From contig CAWIGL010000003.1 in NCBI GenBank assembly GCA_963835595.1, positions 248,001-312,000 of the forward strand: a DNA stretch of 64,000 nt, in the 5' to 3' direction. This document shows positions 54,139 through 63,872 of this stretch, one piece after another (the first letter of the stretch is position 1; every line of letters starts with the position of its first letter). This DNA comes from CAWEPK01 sp963835595. Its GTDB lineage: Bacteria > Desulfobacterota > Syntrophorhabdia > Syntrophorhabdales > WCHB1-27. Under the pieces are notes generated by a model. It ran no database searches, was not told where the DNA came from, and saw only the letters and a program-made list of their open reading frames with translations. The position numbers were made by a program, and so were the translations under genes.

Positions 54139-56019
54139 TCAATCGTTCAAGCGCACCACCTCCTTCACCTTCAATTGATAATATTTCTGATAGAGCACTA
54201 TGACGATAAAGACGCAGGCCCCGATGACGTTAGGCACGGTGTTCGGGACTACGAGAAGGAGACAGGCGAACATGACGGTGAGCCTGACGGTCCAGCGGAG
54301 GGGGCCGAAACAATATCCAAAAAAAGACATCGAGATGCCGCTTATGGCGAAAAACGCCGTTATTATCCTGAAGATGATGGCGAGCAACGACCCTTGCAGC
54401 AGCAATTGCGGCGAATAGACGAAGAGGTAGGGTATAAGAAACGTGGGAGCGGATATCAGGAATGCCAGGTTCGTCGTCTTCAACGGGTCCGTCCGCGCTA
54501 TGCCGGCTGCCGCAAACGAACAGGGCGCGGAAGGGGGGGTGATATTTCCCAGGACCCCGAAGTGGAAGATGAAAAGATGGGCGGCCATCGGATTGATTCC
54601 GCTCTTCACAAGGGCCGGGGCTGCGAGGATGGCAAGAATGAGGTAAGCAGTCACGGGAGGAAGGGGCAGCCCGATGATGAGCGACGCGATCATGGTCAGG
54701 AAAAGCAGGTAAAAAGAGTTGCCCCCGGCGAGCTGAATGAGGATCTCCGAGAACCTCATGCCCAGCCCCGTCAGGCTGAGAACGCCCTCGATCAGCCCGG
54801 CCGAGGCGCAGGCCATTGCGACGACGAGGCAGATTCTTGCCCCGCTTTCCAAGGCCGATACGATCCTCGCGGGGCTCATGCGCGTGCCCTTTCTGAGCAT
54901 ACTGACCGCCACCAGCAGGACAACCGCCCAAAAGCCCGCCCTTTTCGTCGAGACGCCGGCCACGGTCAACAGGAAAACGATTGAGGCTATGGGGATGAGG
55001 AGATGGCAGTTGTCCCTGATGATGGCCCCTATCCTCGGCAGCTCCTGCTTCGTGAGCTTCCTCAGGCCGAGCTTGTCCGCCTGTACCTGGATGAACATGA
55101 ATACTGCGGTATAGTACAGCAGGCCGGGGATGACGGCCGCCTTCATCACGTCGAGGTAGGAGCCCCCGATAATCTCAGGGATAATGAAGGCCGCAGACCC
55201 CATCACAGGCGGGACGAGCATACCCCCCGTCGATGCCAGCGCCTCGATGGCCCCCGCCATTATAGGCTGATAGCCTACGCGGATCATCAGGGGTATCGTC
55301 AGCACGCCTACTGCCGCCACGTTTGCCGTCTGGCTTCCCGTCATCATGCCGAAAAGGCAGCTTCCCAGGACAGCGGCCTTAGCCGCGCCCCCCTTGAACC
55401 GTCCGAAGAGCCCGAAGCCGATGTTGGTAAAGGCGCTGCTTCCCCCGGTATGCTCAAGGAAGGCCCCGAAGATGAGAAAGACGATGATTACGGTGGCGGA
55501 AACGGACAGGGCGACGCCCAGTATGCCGTCGGTCGTCAAAAACATATGGGTGACTATCCTGTCGAAGCTGTATCCGCCGTGGGCGAACATGACCGGCAGG
55601 TAGTTGCCGAAGGCCGCATAGGCGAGGCCGATAAGGGCGAGGACGCACATCGTGATGCCCATGACGCGCCTGGTTGCCTCCAGGGTAAGGATAATCGCCG
55701 CAACGCTGACGACGACGTCCATGGTATTCGGCATGCCTTCCCGCAGGGATATATTCTCGTACTCCATGAACATGTAAATGCCGATAAGAAAACCGGAGGC
55801 AATAAGGACGAAATCGACGCAGGAAAGGAGCTTCGAGACGATATTGCTTTGCGGCTTCCTGATGGGGAAGATGAGGAAGGCGAGAATCATTGCGAAGCAG
55901 AGATGCATGGTTCGCTGCTCCATGGCCGGGAGCTGACGAAACCCTGCGGTATAAAGGTGGGCAAGGGCCATAGCGACTGCGACGACGGTGATGACCCTGC
56001 TCTTGGCTACGCCCCCCAT
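54139..56019 (-). CDS. TRAP transporter fused permease (TAXI type)
   Basis: This 626-residue membrane protein combines the small and large TRAP permeases in one chain. The N-terminal DctQ-like helices are followed by a DctM-like domain with GSQTANVAAVGVLTIPLMIR, ASTGGMLVPPVMGSAAFII and GLPLPPVTAYLILAILAAPA. Such fused proteins work with TAXI-type binding proteins, and one is encoded immediately upstream (56044-57018). The two form a complete importer for an organic acid of unknown kind. Confidence 0.94.
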   Translation of the reverse strand: MGGVAKSRVITVVAVAMALAHLYTAGFRQLPAMEQRTMHLCFAMILAFLIFPIRKPQSNIVSKLLSCVDFVLIASGFLIGIYMFMEYENISLREGMPNTMDVVVSVAAIILTLEATRRVMGITMCVLALIGLAYAAFGNYLPVMFAHGGYSFDRIVTHMFLTTDGILGVALSVSATVIIVFLIFGAFLEHTGGSSAFTNIGFGLFGRFKGGAAKAAVLGSCLFGMMTGSQTANVAAVGVLTIPLMIRVGYQPIMAGAIEALASTGGMLVPPVMGSAAFIIPEIIGGSYLDVMKAAVIPGLLYYTAVFMFIQVQADKLGLRKLTKQELPRIGAIIRDNCHLLIPIASIVFLLTVAGVSTKRAGFWAVVLLVAVSMLRKGTRMSPARIVSALESGARICLVVAMACASAGLIEGVLSLTGLGMRFSEILIQLAGGNSFYLLFLTMIASLIIGLPLPPVTAYLILAILAAPALVKSGINPMAAHLFIFHFGVLGNITPPSAPCSFAAAGIARTDPLKTTNLAFLISAPTFLIPYLFVYSPQLLLQGSLLAIIFRIITAFFAISGISMSFFGYCFGPLRWTVRLTVMFACLLLVVPNTVPNVIGACVFIVIVLYQKYYQLKVKEVVRLND

Positions 56020-56043
56020 GCGACCTTCCCCCTTTTTTCCGGG

Positions 56044-57018
56044 TTAATTGCCCGTCTTGACCGCGCCGATCTCTTTCAGGTACTTCAAGGCGCCGGGGTG
56101 GAAGGGGAAGGCTATTGTCTTGAGAGCATTGTTTGCGTTCATCTCTTTCGTGATGGGATGGACCTCTATCAGCTCGTCCCTGTGCTGGTATAGTATTTTG
56201 GTGATCCTATAGATGAGTCCGGCGTCGGCCCCGCTGTGCGTCTCCAGGGGGATGCCGAAGACCAGGATGGGCGTCTCTTTCTCGACCCCGCTGTAGGCCC
56301 CCGGTTTCAGCGTCTCCGTGAAGAAGAAAGGGCTCGAAGCGAGTATCTTGGCCAGGACGTTTCTGTCGACCGGGATGATCCTTATATCCTTTACCGTGCT
56401 CAGCTCCCTGAGGGCCGGCACCGGATAAGAACCTGCGATGAAGCCGGCGTCTATGCTCCCGTCCTGTATGCCCTCCGGTATCTCCTTGAAGGCGAGGTAG
56501 ATATGGCTGTAGGTGCCCCTCTTGAGACCGTGAGCGGCGAGGAGATCGAAGGCCATCTGCGCGAGGCCGCTGCCTGCCGGTCCGATGGCAACCTTCCTGC
56601 CTTTGATGTCCGCGTACGTCTTTATCGGGGAGTTCTTGGCGACGACGAGGTTGACCCCTGAGCCGTAAACAAACGTTATCGCCCGGATCATTTCGTATTT
56701 TTTCGTAAACGGCGGACGTCCCGTGTAGGCGTCGTGGAGTCCCTGGGAGTCGCTCAGCCCTAGGGCATCCTGTTTTTTCTCGTATTTTTCCGCAATGAAC
56801 CTCACCGTAGCGGTTGTCCCGCCCGTCGCCTCGACGACAGCCTCGTAATCGGTGAGGTATTTATTGAGGACCTTGGCCATCCCACCTCCGACGATATAGG
56901 CGGTCCCCCCGACACCCGACGTATAGATGGTGATGATTTTTTTTGAAGCCGGGAAACCGGACCCACTAAGCAAAAAAACGGAGATGAAAACGATTGAGAC
57001 GATCCTGATACACTTCAT
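56044..57018 (-). CDS. TAXI-family TRAP transporter solute-binding protein
   Basis: This 324-residue periplasmic binding protein has a signal peptide ending near FPASKK. The TAXI-family opening IITIYTSGVGGTAYIVGGGM and VEATGGTTATVRFIAE follow, and GPAGSGLAQMAFDLLAAHG lies in the middle. It is first of the pair with the fused permease, 24 bases apart. A promoter with a GTATAC-like operator lies upstream. Confidence 0.94.
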   Translation of the reverse strand: MKCIRIVSIVFISVFLLSGSGFPASKKIITIYTSGVGGTAYIVGGGMAKVLNKYLTDYEAVVEATGGTTATVRFIAEKYEKKQDALGLSDSQGLHDAYTGRPPFTKKYEMIRAITFVYGSGVNLVVAKNSPIKTYADIKGRKVAIGPAGSGLAQMAFDLLAAHGLKRGTYSHIYLAFKEIPEGIQDGSIDAGFIAGSYPVPALRELSTVKDIRIIPVDRNVLAKILASSPFFFTETLKPGAYSGVEKETPILVFGIPLETHSGADAGLIYRITKILYQHRDELIEVHPITKEMNANNALKTIAFPFHPGALKYLKEIGAVKTGN

Positions 57019-57089
57019 GGCCCCTCCCCCGGTTACCCGAAGTCCCTCTTGTTACGCCCCTTATTGTTTCGTACCTATCGCCACTGAGT

Positions 57090-57142
57090 GTATACCTATA
57101 TACTGACCAGTAGCTATATTCCGAACTGCATCACTTTGTCAA
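57090..57142 (-). promoter_or_regulatory. Promoter and GTATAC-like operator for the TAXI-TRAP operon
   Basis: Minus-strand TTGACA (57137-57142) and TATAGC (57113-57118) are 18 bases apart. Just downstream lies GTATACCTATATAC (57090-57103), a degenerate version of the 13-mer palindrome found at 3665 and 11573, in the same position relative to the transcription start. The rest of the 57019-57314 gap shows no gene. Confidence 0.5.
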
Positions 57143-57314
57143 GACATTTTTTGGAATATTGTTTTTTAGCCGATGCACCTCCCGAGAAAGGCCGTTTACC
57201 TGCTTCCCCATACAGGTGGTATAATATGGACAGGGCGATGATCGACCCGGATGGTGACGGGCGGGACGGCGCGGCGCCCGGCCCGGCATATACAGGCGCG
57301 AAAGGAGGATGGGC

Positions 57315-57986
57315 ATGAAAATCGTGGCGATAGTGGGCAGCCCGAGGGGCGTCAAGGGGGCGACAGGGACGTTGACGAAGCTGGTGCTGGAAGGGGCGGA
57401 AGCGTCCGGGGCCTCCACGGAGGTTTTTGCCATCAAAGGTCAGGAGGTAAAGCCCTGCAAGGCCTGCGACACCTGCCACAAGGTCGGCGCGTGCGCCCAG
57501 AAGGATGCCTTCGCGACGATAAAGGCGGCCGTCGATGGGGCCGACGCCATCGTCCTGGCGACCCCCAACTACATATCCCACGTCAGCGCGCAGTTGAAGG
57601 CCTTCATCGACCGCTGCTGCGGCGCGGTCCATTTGCAAGGCTTCGAGGGCAAATACGGGGCCGTCGTCGTCACGTCGGGGGGAGGGGACGAAGCGCCCAT
57701 CGCAGATTACATGAACCGGTTCCTTGCCGTCTGCGGGGCCGTCCCTGTGGGGTCCATATGGGCGACGATGGGGCAGATCCAGGGCTACGACTTCCTTCCC
57801 GATACGAGGGAAAAGGCGCTTGCCCTCGGACGGAAGCTCGTTCAGGCGTGGCAGGCCAATGAGACTTCTCCGGATTACGCATGGCTTACCCTCCAGTTCA
57901 AAGAGCGTATGAAGACGCTCATCAACCGGCGCAAGGACGAGTGGCCTTACGAATACGAGCACTGGAAGGCGCACAAGGGCCTCTGA
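57315..57986 (+). CDS. Iron-sulfur flavoprotein (Isf-type, NADPH-dependent FMN reductase fold)
   Basis: This 223-residue flavodoxin-fold protein starts MKIVAIVGSPRG, the FMN phosphate loop. The compact cluster motif CKACDTCHKVGAC (Cys spacing 2, 2, 5) matches the [4Fe-4S] site of archaeal iron-sulfur flavoproteins. ATPNYISHVSAQLKAFIDR is the second FMN loop. A strong AAAGGAGG lies 7 bases before this ATG; an ATG two codons earlier is too close to it. Such proteins pass electrons or reduce oxygen species. A B12-radical SAM gene follows and may use it as electron donor. Confidence 0.88.
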   Translation: MKIVAIVGSPRGVKGATGTLTKLVLEGAEASGASTEVFAIKGQEVKPCKACDTCHKVGACAQKDAFATIKAAVDGADAIVLATPNYISHVSAQLKAFIDRCCGAVHLQGFEGKYGAVVVTSGGGDEAPIADYMNRFLAVCGAVPVGSIWATMGQIQGYDFLPDTREKALALGRKLVQAWQANETSPDYAWLTLQFKERMKTLINRRKDEWPYEYEHWKAHKGL

Positions 57987-58006
57987 AGCCTGGGAGTGAC
58001 GCGCTT

Positions 58007-59278
58007 ATGAAAGTGCTTCTCGTCTCTGCAAACAGGACCGAGATAAACATGCGCGCCCTGCCCCTCGGCCTCGGCTGCGTCGGGGCCGGCCTGAAGGAGG
58101 CGGGCCATGAGGTGCAGACCCTCGACCTCCTCGAAGCGCAGGACGTGCAGGCTGCCCTCGAAAGGGCCGTCCGCGAATCCGCGCCCGATGCAGTCGGCAT
58201 ATCCCTGCGCAATATCGACGACCAGAACATGCTCTCCCCAAAGACGTTTCTGGCCGAGGCCGACGAGATCATCGCGCGCGTCAAGTCTCTTACATCCGCC
58301 CCGGTCATACTGGGCGGGGCGGGTTACAGTATATTCCCGGAGGCAGCGCTCGCGCGCACGCACGCCGACATGGGCATCTGCGGGGAGGGGGAAGAGGCGC
58401 TCAGGCTGCTCCTCGAAAAAATGGAGCGCGGCCGGCCGCTTGCCGGAACGCCCGGCCTCTATCTGAAGGGTAAGGGCCTTCAAGGGGACCGCGTTTTCGT
58501 GCGCGACCTTGACAGGCTCCCACTGCCCGGCGCAGACCTGCTGACCCTGGCGGAAGGCAGCGACACTGCCCTTCCCGTGCAGACGCGGCGGGGCTGCCCC
58601 CTGGGGTGCTCGTATTGCTCGACTGCCTCCATCGAGGGGCGGGCGGTGCGCAAAAGGTCGCCGGTGAAGGCCGTCGAATGGATCGCCTGGTGGAAGGCCG
58701 CCGGCGTCCGACGGCTCTATTTCGTAGACAACACGTTCAACCTGCCGGTCTCCTATGCGCGCAGTCTGTGCTGGGAGCTGATCGCCGCCTCTTTGGGCGT
58801 CTCCTGGACGGCGATCGTCTATCCGTGGCGCATGAAGGAAGACCTGGCAGACCTCATGGCCGAGGCGGGGTGCACCGATGCGGCCGTCGGGTTCGAGAGC
58901 GGGTGCGAGCGCATCCTGAAGGGTCTGAACAAGCGGTTCGGCCCTGCCGACGTCGCGCGCGCACGCGGCGCCCTGCGCAAGGCGGGCATCAGGTGCATGG
59001 GCTTCCTGATCCTCGGAGGGCCGGGAGAGACGCGCGATTCCGTGAAGGAGAGCCTTGAATTCGCCGATGCCCTGGACTTGGAGTCCCTCAAGGTTACGAT
59101 CGGCATCCGCATCTATCCGGGGACGCCCCTTGCCGCCCAGGCGCGAAAGGAAGGGATGGTCGCCCCCGGCGACGACCTTCTCTCACCCAGGTTCTACATG
59201 ACCCCCGGCCTCGAAGATTGGATCAGGGAGACCGTGGCAGGTTACGCCCGGACGAGGCGCAACTGGATAGTGGACTAA
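58007..59278 (+). CDS. B12-binding-domain radical SAM protein
   Basis: This 423-residue enzyme has an N-terminal Rossmann cobalamin domain (MKVLLVSANRTEINMRALP, then GLGCVGAGLKEAGHEV, no axial-His DxHxxG) and a radical SAM core with the cluster motif RRGCPLGCSYC (cysteine spacing 3 and 2). GGAGYSIFPEAAL and GFLILGGPGETRDSV are typical of the BchE-like class. It probably performs a methylation or a ring rearrangement on an unknown substrate. It lies 20 bases after the flavoprotein gene, so one transcript is likely. Confidence 0.9.
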   Translation: MKVLLVSANRTEINMRALPLGLGCVGAGLKEAGHEVQTLDLLEAQDVQAALERAVRESAPDAVGISLRNIDDQNMLSPKTFLAEADEIIARVKSLTSAPVILGGAGYSIFPEAALARTHADMGICGEGEEALRLLLEKMERGRPLAGTPGLYLKGKGLQGDRVFVRDLDRLPLPGADLLTLAEGSDTALPVQTRRGCPLGCSYCSTASIEGRAVRKRSPVKAVEWIAWWKAAGVRRLYFVDNTFNLPVSYARSLCWELIAASLGVSWTAIVYPWRMKEDLADLMAEAGCTDAAVGFESGCERILKGLNKRFGPADVARARGALRKAGIRCMGFLILGGPGETRDSVKESLEFADALDLESLKVTIGIRIYPGTPLAAQARKEGMVAPGDDLLSPRFYMTPGLEDWIRETVAGYARTRRNWIVD

Positions 59279-59331
59279 CAGCATACCCCGTAACAAACGG
59301 GCCGTCTTTCAGGCCGCCGCGCTTTGCCCCC

Positions 59332-60883
59332 CTACCGCTTGCCCTTGTATCCGAACCTTTCCTCGAATATGGGGGCGATCAGGTTGTCCACGGGCGCGTA
59401 ATCGTCCGTCATGACTATCGACTGCCGGTTCGACAGGAGCTTCTGCATCAGGGTGTCGGAGACGAGGACCGACTTGGCGTTGCCCTGGAGCCTCTCTTTA
59501 AGCCAGGCGTCGAACTTTTTCATGTCCCTGCCGCCCTTCGCAGCTGCGACGATGAAGGTGCTGATGCGCAGCTTCTCGAAGTCGGGGCTGATGGAGAAGA
59601 GGTAAACGTTTTGGGGGCCGAACACCTCGCCGAGGGTCCGTATATAAGAAGGGAGAAAGGCGCCTTTCTGGAAGTTGTCTATGATGTTCGACATAAGGAT
59701 GCCGTTGTCGTTCAGGATGGAGTCGAGCTGCTTTATGAACTCCCTGGTCGTCAGGTGGTAGGGTATGGAAAGGTCGTTGAATGCGTCCGTCATGATGACA
59801 TCGTACTTTTTCTTGCAGTTCATGACGAACCACCGCCCGTCCGTGTTGAACGTTCTTACGCGCGTCTCTTTGGGGAGGCCCAGGTAGTTGTAGACGACGT
59901 TCGTGACCTCCGGGTCGATCTCCACCACGTCGATGTGGGCCTTCGGATAAGCGAGCTCCATGTAGCGGGGGAAGGTATACCCGCCGCCCCCAATCGAGAG
60001 GCTCTTAAAAGCGCTTTCAGGCCCGTACATCCATTTGAGGATCTCGCCGTATATCCGCTCGTACTCGTATTCGATGTGGAGGGGGTTGGCCAGGTCTACG
60101 TAAGAGTGGATGAGGTGGTCGAGGACGAGCGCCTCGACGGGGGTCTTGCGGTCCCTGCCCTTCGTCTTCGTCAGCTTTATCGTATAGTAGTCGCTTTCCT
60201 TGTAATAATAAGTGGGGTACGTGACGGGCATTTTGTACGCCCAGATGTAGAGCGGCACGAGTGATACGGCGCAGAGCGCTACAATGACGGTTACTGCAAC
60301 CCTATGCCTGAAAAGACGCCCCGCGAAAAGGGCGGCCAGTATCAGGACGATGCCCATCGTAAAAATGATGTTCCTCGTGCCCATCCATGAGATGAGCAGG
60401 AACCCCGTCGCGAAGGTGCCTATGATGGCCCCCAGCGTCGAAAAGGCGTAGAATCTTGCCGATGACATTGCCCGCCTTGCTGATGCTCTGGAGGGTCAGC
60501 CTGACGACGACCGGCGAAATGGTGCCCAGTATGCAGCCTGGGATGAAGAAGATGATGGCCGTGACCGCGAAGATGCGCCACATAAGGGAGAAGGGGAAGC
60601 GGAAAGCGGCTACCATGTTCGTGAGGGGGATGATCGTCAGGGCGGCGATGCCGGAAAGCAAAAGGAGCAGGGCGAGGGTCATCCTGCGGGGGTAGCGGTC
60701 TATGAGCTTGCCCCCGATGTATGCGCCTATGCTGATGCCGGCCAGTATGACGCCTATGATGCTCGTCCACGTGTAGAGCGAGACGCCCACGAAAGGCGCC
60801 AGGATGCGGCCGGCGACCATCTCGATGACGAGGGAGCAGAAGCTGGCGATGAAGGTAATGATATAGGCTTCGATGAGACTCAT
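59332..60883 (-). CDS. Membrane-fused spermidine synthase-like protein, interrupted by a one-base frameshift
   Basis: Two minus-strand frames make one protein of about 516 residues. The first part (MSLIEAYIITFIASFCSLVI to SKAGNVIGK) is a multi-helix membrane domain. The second part (IYAFSTLGAIIGTFATGF onward) adds further helices and a soluble aminopropyltransferase-like domain with LSIGGGGYTFPRYMEL, VVEIDPEV and YDVIMTDAFND. They join at TT (60452-60453 on plus), where dropping one T restores AAG ATC TAC GCC and the usual GK-IYAFSTLG helix. Function in polyamine synthesis is not assured, as many such fusions have unknown substrates. Confidence 0.85.
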
Positions 60884-61341
60884 TTAGGCGTTACCTCGCG
60901 TTAGGGATTGATTGTGCGATTATTGTGTGTAGATTAGGCGCGGTTTGTCAATCAATTAAAGCGTGTCATGAAATGAAAGGTACGGCGATCGGGTTCCTCC
61001 AGGTTTGGACTCGCGCCTGGAAGGTATCGCGCTATGCGGCGCACTGCTCGCCGTGTGGCCTCCGATGTACGTATGTAGGATCTCCGGCCGACACGGCTCA
61101 CATTGCACCACCTATCACGATCCATTCCAGGCGTTCCTCCGATGACGGCCGCCGCTAATGGAATAAAGAGCATATTATAAGGCGGCGGCAAGAGCGGGCT
61201 GTACCGTGTGATAGTGTGGGATAGAGGCGTTGATTCCCTGGGTAAAGATTTCCGGGAAGATTCGATGGTCTTGGTAATCTACGGAGGAAACTGTAGTTTA
61301 CCTACGAGTCAGGCGCTGCCGTAATTGCTGTGCACCACGCA
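60884..61341. other. Intergenic region without a supportable gene
   Basis: These 458 bases are less GC-rich than the surroundings. A TTGACA on the minus strand (60947-60952) could serve the spermidine-synthase-like gene but has no good -10. A 38-codon GTG-started frame on plus (61208-61324) lacks a Shine-Dalgarno and a recognisable product, so it is not called. Confidence 0.5.
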
Positions 61342-61824
61342 TTACCACAAAAATGCAACGCACGGCTCGCTGGGAGTGGCCAGCTTTTGCCACAATCCGG
61401 TGTAGTCGATTGCTATCTGGTCTTTGGTATCAAACTTTTTGGCATGAAGAAAAATCCCCCGCCCAGGCCCACGCCCTGCGTCGGTATACCCTAAACGCTT
61501 CTGGCACACGGCCACAGCAGCGAGATGAGAACACCAACCGCGTATGCTTTCCGTTCCCCTTCTTTCTTGCATCAAGGCTCCAACACTATTCTCCGGTACG
61601 GCACCATCTCTACGTGCCCCTAACGGGACTGGACCACGGCTGTTTAGTACATGAGAAATCATGGTTTCATAGTCTTCTTTCGTAAACTCTTGCAGTGTCT
61701 TTTTGGCCTTTATCCAAATGCTCCCGCTGGCGTCGATGGCCCAGTCAAATTCTGTGGCCGTTGGCCTTCCGTTCACTGTTTGATTGCTCAGAGTGGTGCA
61801 CTTCTTCCAATGAAGCTCAGCCAT
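61342..61824 (-). CDS. Unknown protein
   Basis: This 160-residue frame starts MAELHWKKCTTLSNQTVNG with a good AAGGAGA Shine-Dalgarno 6 bases ahead. It has no membrane helix or signal peptide. Sequence stretches such as TATEFDWAIDASGSIWIKAK and CQKRLGYTDAGRG are not known to me. It lies in an AT-richer island and points the same way as the next unknown gene. The longer open frame upstream of the chosen start has no support. Confidence 0.55.
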   Translation of the reverse strand: MAELHWKKCTTLSNQTVNGRPTATEFDWAIDASGSIWIKAKKTLQEFTKEDYETMISHVLNSRGPVPLGARRDGAVPENSVGALMQERRGTESIRGWCSHLAAVAVCQKRLGYTDAGRGPGRGIFLHAKKFDTKDQIAIDYTGLWQKLATPSEPCVAFLW

Positions 61825-61983
61825 TCTGTCTCCTTTTACAGATAACGAAGAACAAACCCGAAGTGGCCTGAAAGGGACACTATCTGGGTCACCGCGTTGC
61901 TGGGCGCTGCCGTCACTATGTTTCAATCTCCATTGGTCATCTCTATTCGAGGAACAAAATCTGCGTTAGTTGTTAGGAAACGT

Positions 61984-62526
61984 TCATTGTCCCGCCACGT
62001 ACCCCGCTGGAGGCACGTCTCTGTTATGCTCGGAAGAAAACGATTCACCCGTAGAAATGAGCGCATGAAAATGTTGGAAAACGTTGACATCATGAGGAAT
62101 GATGCTCGTGGCGACAAAGGTTTCCCACGTCTCGCTCGGCCGCAGGCGAACTGGCAACGGACGGCTGAGTATGTCCACACGGTTCCCTCCCTCATACCAC
62201 ACGTGAGTGACTTCAACATCTGCTCCGGGCGTAACGTTCACGATCTTTATAAAGAAGTGTTCGACAGGCTTGCCGATGAAGTACGCCCGATGCACTAGAA
62301 CTCTAAGCGCAGGAGGTTGAAGCTGTGGCCCAACATTTACATGGATATCACGTCCCGCCTGCAACAGCGACGTGCCAGCTTCGGCCCGTTGCGTCTGGCT
62401 TTGTGTTTTCCCGCTCGGCTTTCTGAAAATGGGGATTATGGATCGTGCCAAGAAGCCCAGCACAATTATACCGATGCCACTAAAAAGCCAGGTCCTATTG
62501 TCCCAAAGCCATTCAAGCGCCTTCAT
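61984..62526 (-). CDS. Unknown membrane-anchored protein
   Basis: This 180-residue protein has an N-terminal helix (WLFSGIGIIVLGFLARSII) after a short aromatic start, then a Gln/Ser-rich linker and an AGTSLLQAGRDIHVNVG stretch. The remainder is a small soluble domain without an enzyme motif. Short proteins with a WLFSGIG-type helix followed by an AGxDI stretch are frequent in accessory regions, but no function is established. It is upstream of the other unknown gene on the same strand. Confidence 0.6.
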   Translation of the reverse strand: MKALEWLWDNRTWLFSGIGIIVLGFLARSIIPIFRKPSGKTQSQTQRAEAGTSLLQAGRDIHVNVGPQLQPPALRVLVHRAYFIGKPVEHFFIKIVNVTPGADVEVTHVWYEGGNRVDILSRPLPVRLRPSETWETFVATSIIPHDVNVFQHFHALISTGESFSSEHNRDVPPAGYVAGQ

Positions 62527-62924
62527 CGGCTGCTATTCCATGTCTGCCCAACATCTTTTTTTGGACAGGGGAGGGGGCCGTTCTTCACCGGCTTCACTTG
62601 CTGACCGGTTGCCCTTCCGCCCACCTATCTATCCATTACCACTCGCACTCAGAGAACGCAAGCGAAATTTGAAAATTATCGACTTAAGAAAGTACTTGTT
62701 GCATAACCTGACATTGTCCGATAGGTCAAAGCCCAACTCTTGCAAATATGCCGCAAGGATAGCCCAAGTAAGATCAATGCGGCAGAGGCGGGGAGGGGGG
62801 CCGGAGGAAATTCCGATGGATTTCGTGTTGTTTTTCGAGGAAGCGAGCCGGAGCATACGTAGTTAGTATGTGAGGACTCGCGACTGAGAAAACGACACGA
62901 AGGACGCGGAATTAACCCGGCCCC
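62527..62924. other. Intergenic region before the oligopeptide ABC genes
   Basis: I see no gene in these 398 bases. They contain a long palindromic hairpin (62823-62899) next to the 3' end of oppF. The rest is AT-richer than average and shows no clear promoter. Confidence 0.5.
62823..62899. repeat. Long hairpin repeat
   Basis: The left arm begins CGTGTTGTTTTTCGAGG and ends GGAGCATAC; the right arm begins GTATGTGAGG and ends GAGAAAACGACACG. The arms of about 34 bases pair imperfectly around a short GTAGTTA loop. It lies 26 bases from the oppF stop codon. It looks like a dispersed intergenic hairpin element and could also end the ABC operon transcript. Confidence 0.65.
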
Positions 62925-63868
<944 letters not shown>

Positions 63869-63872
<4 letters not shown>

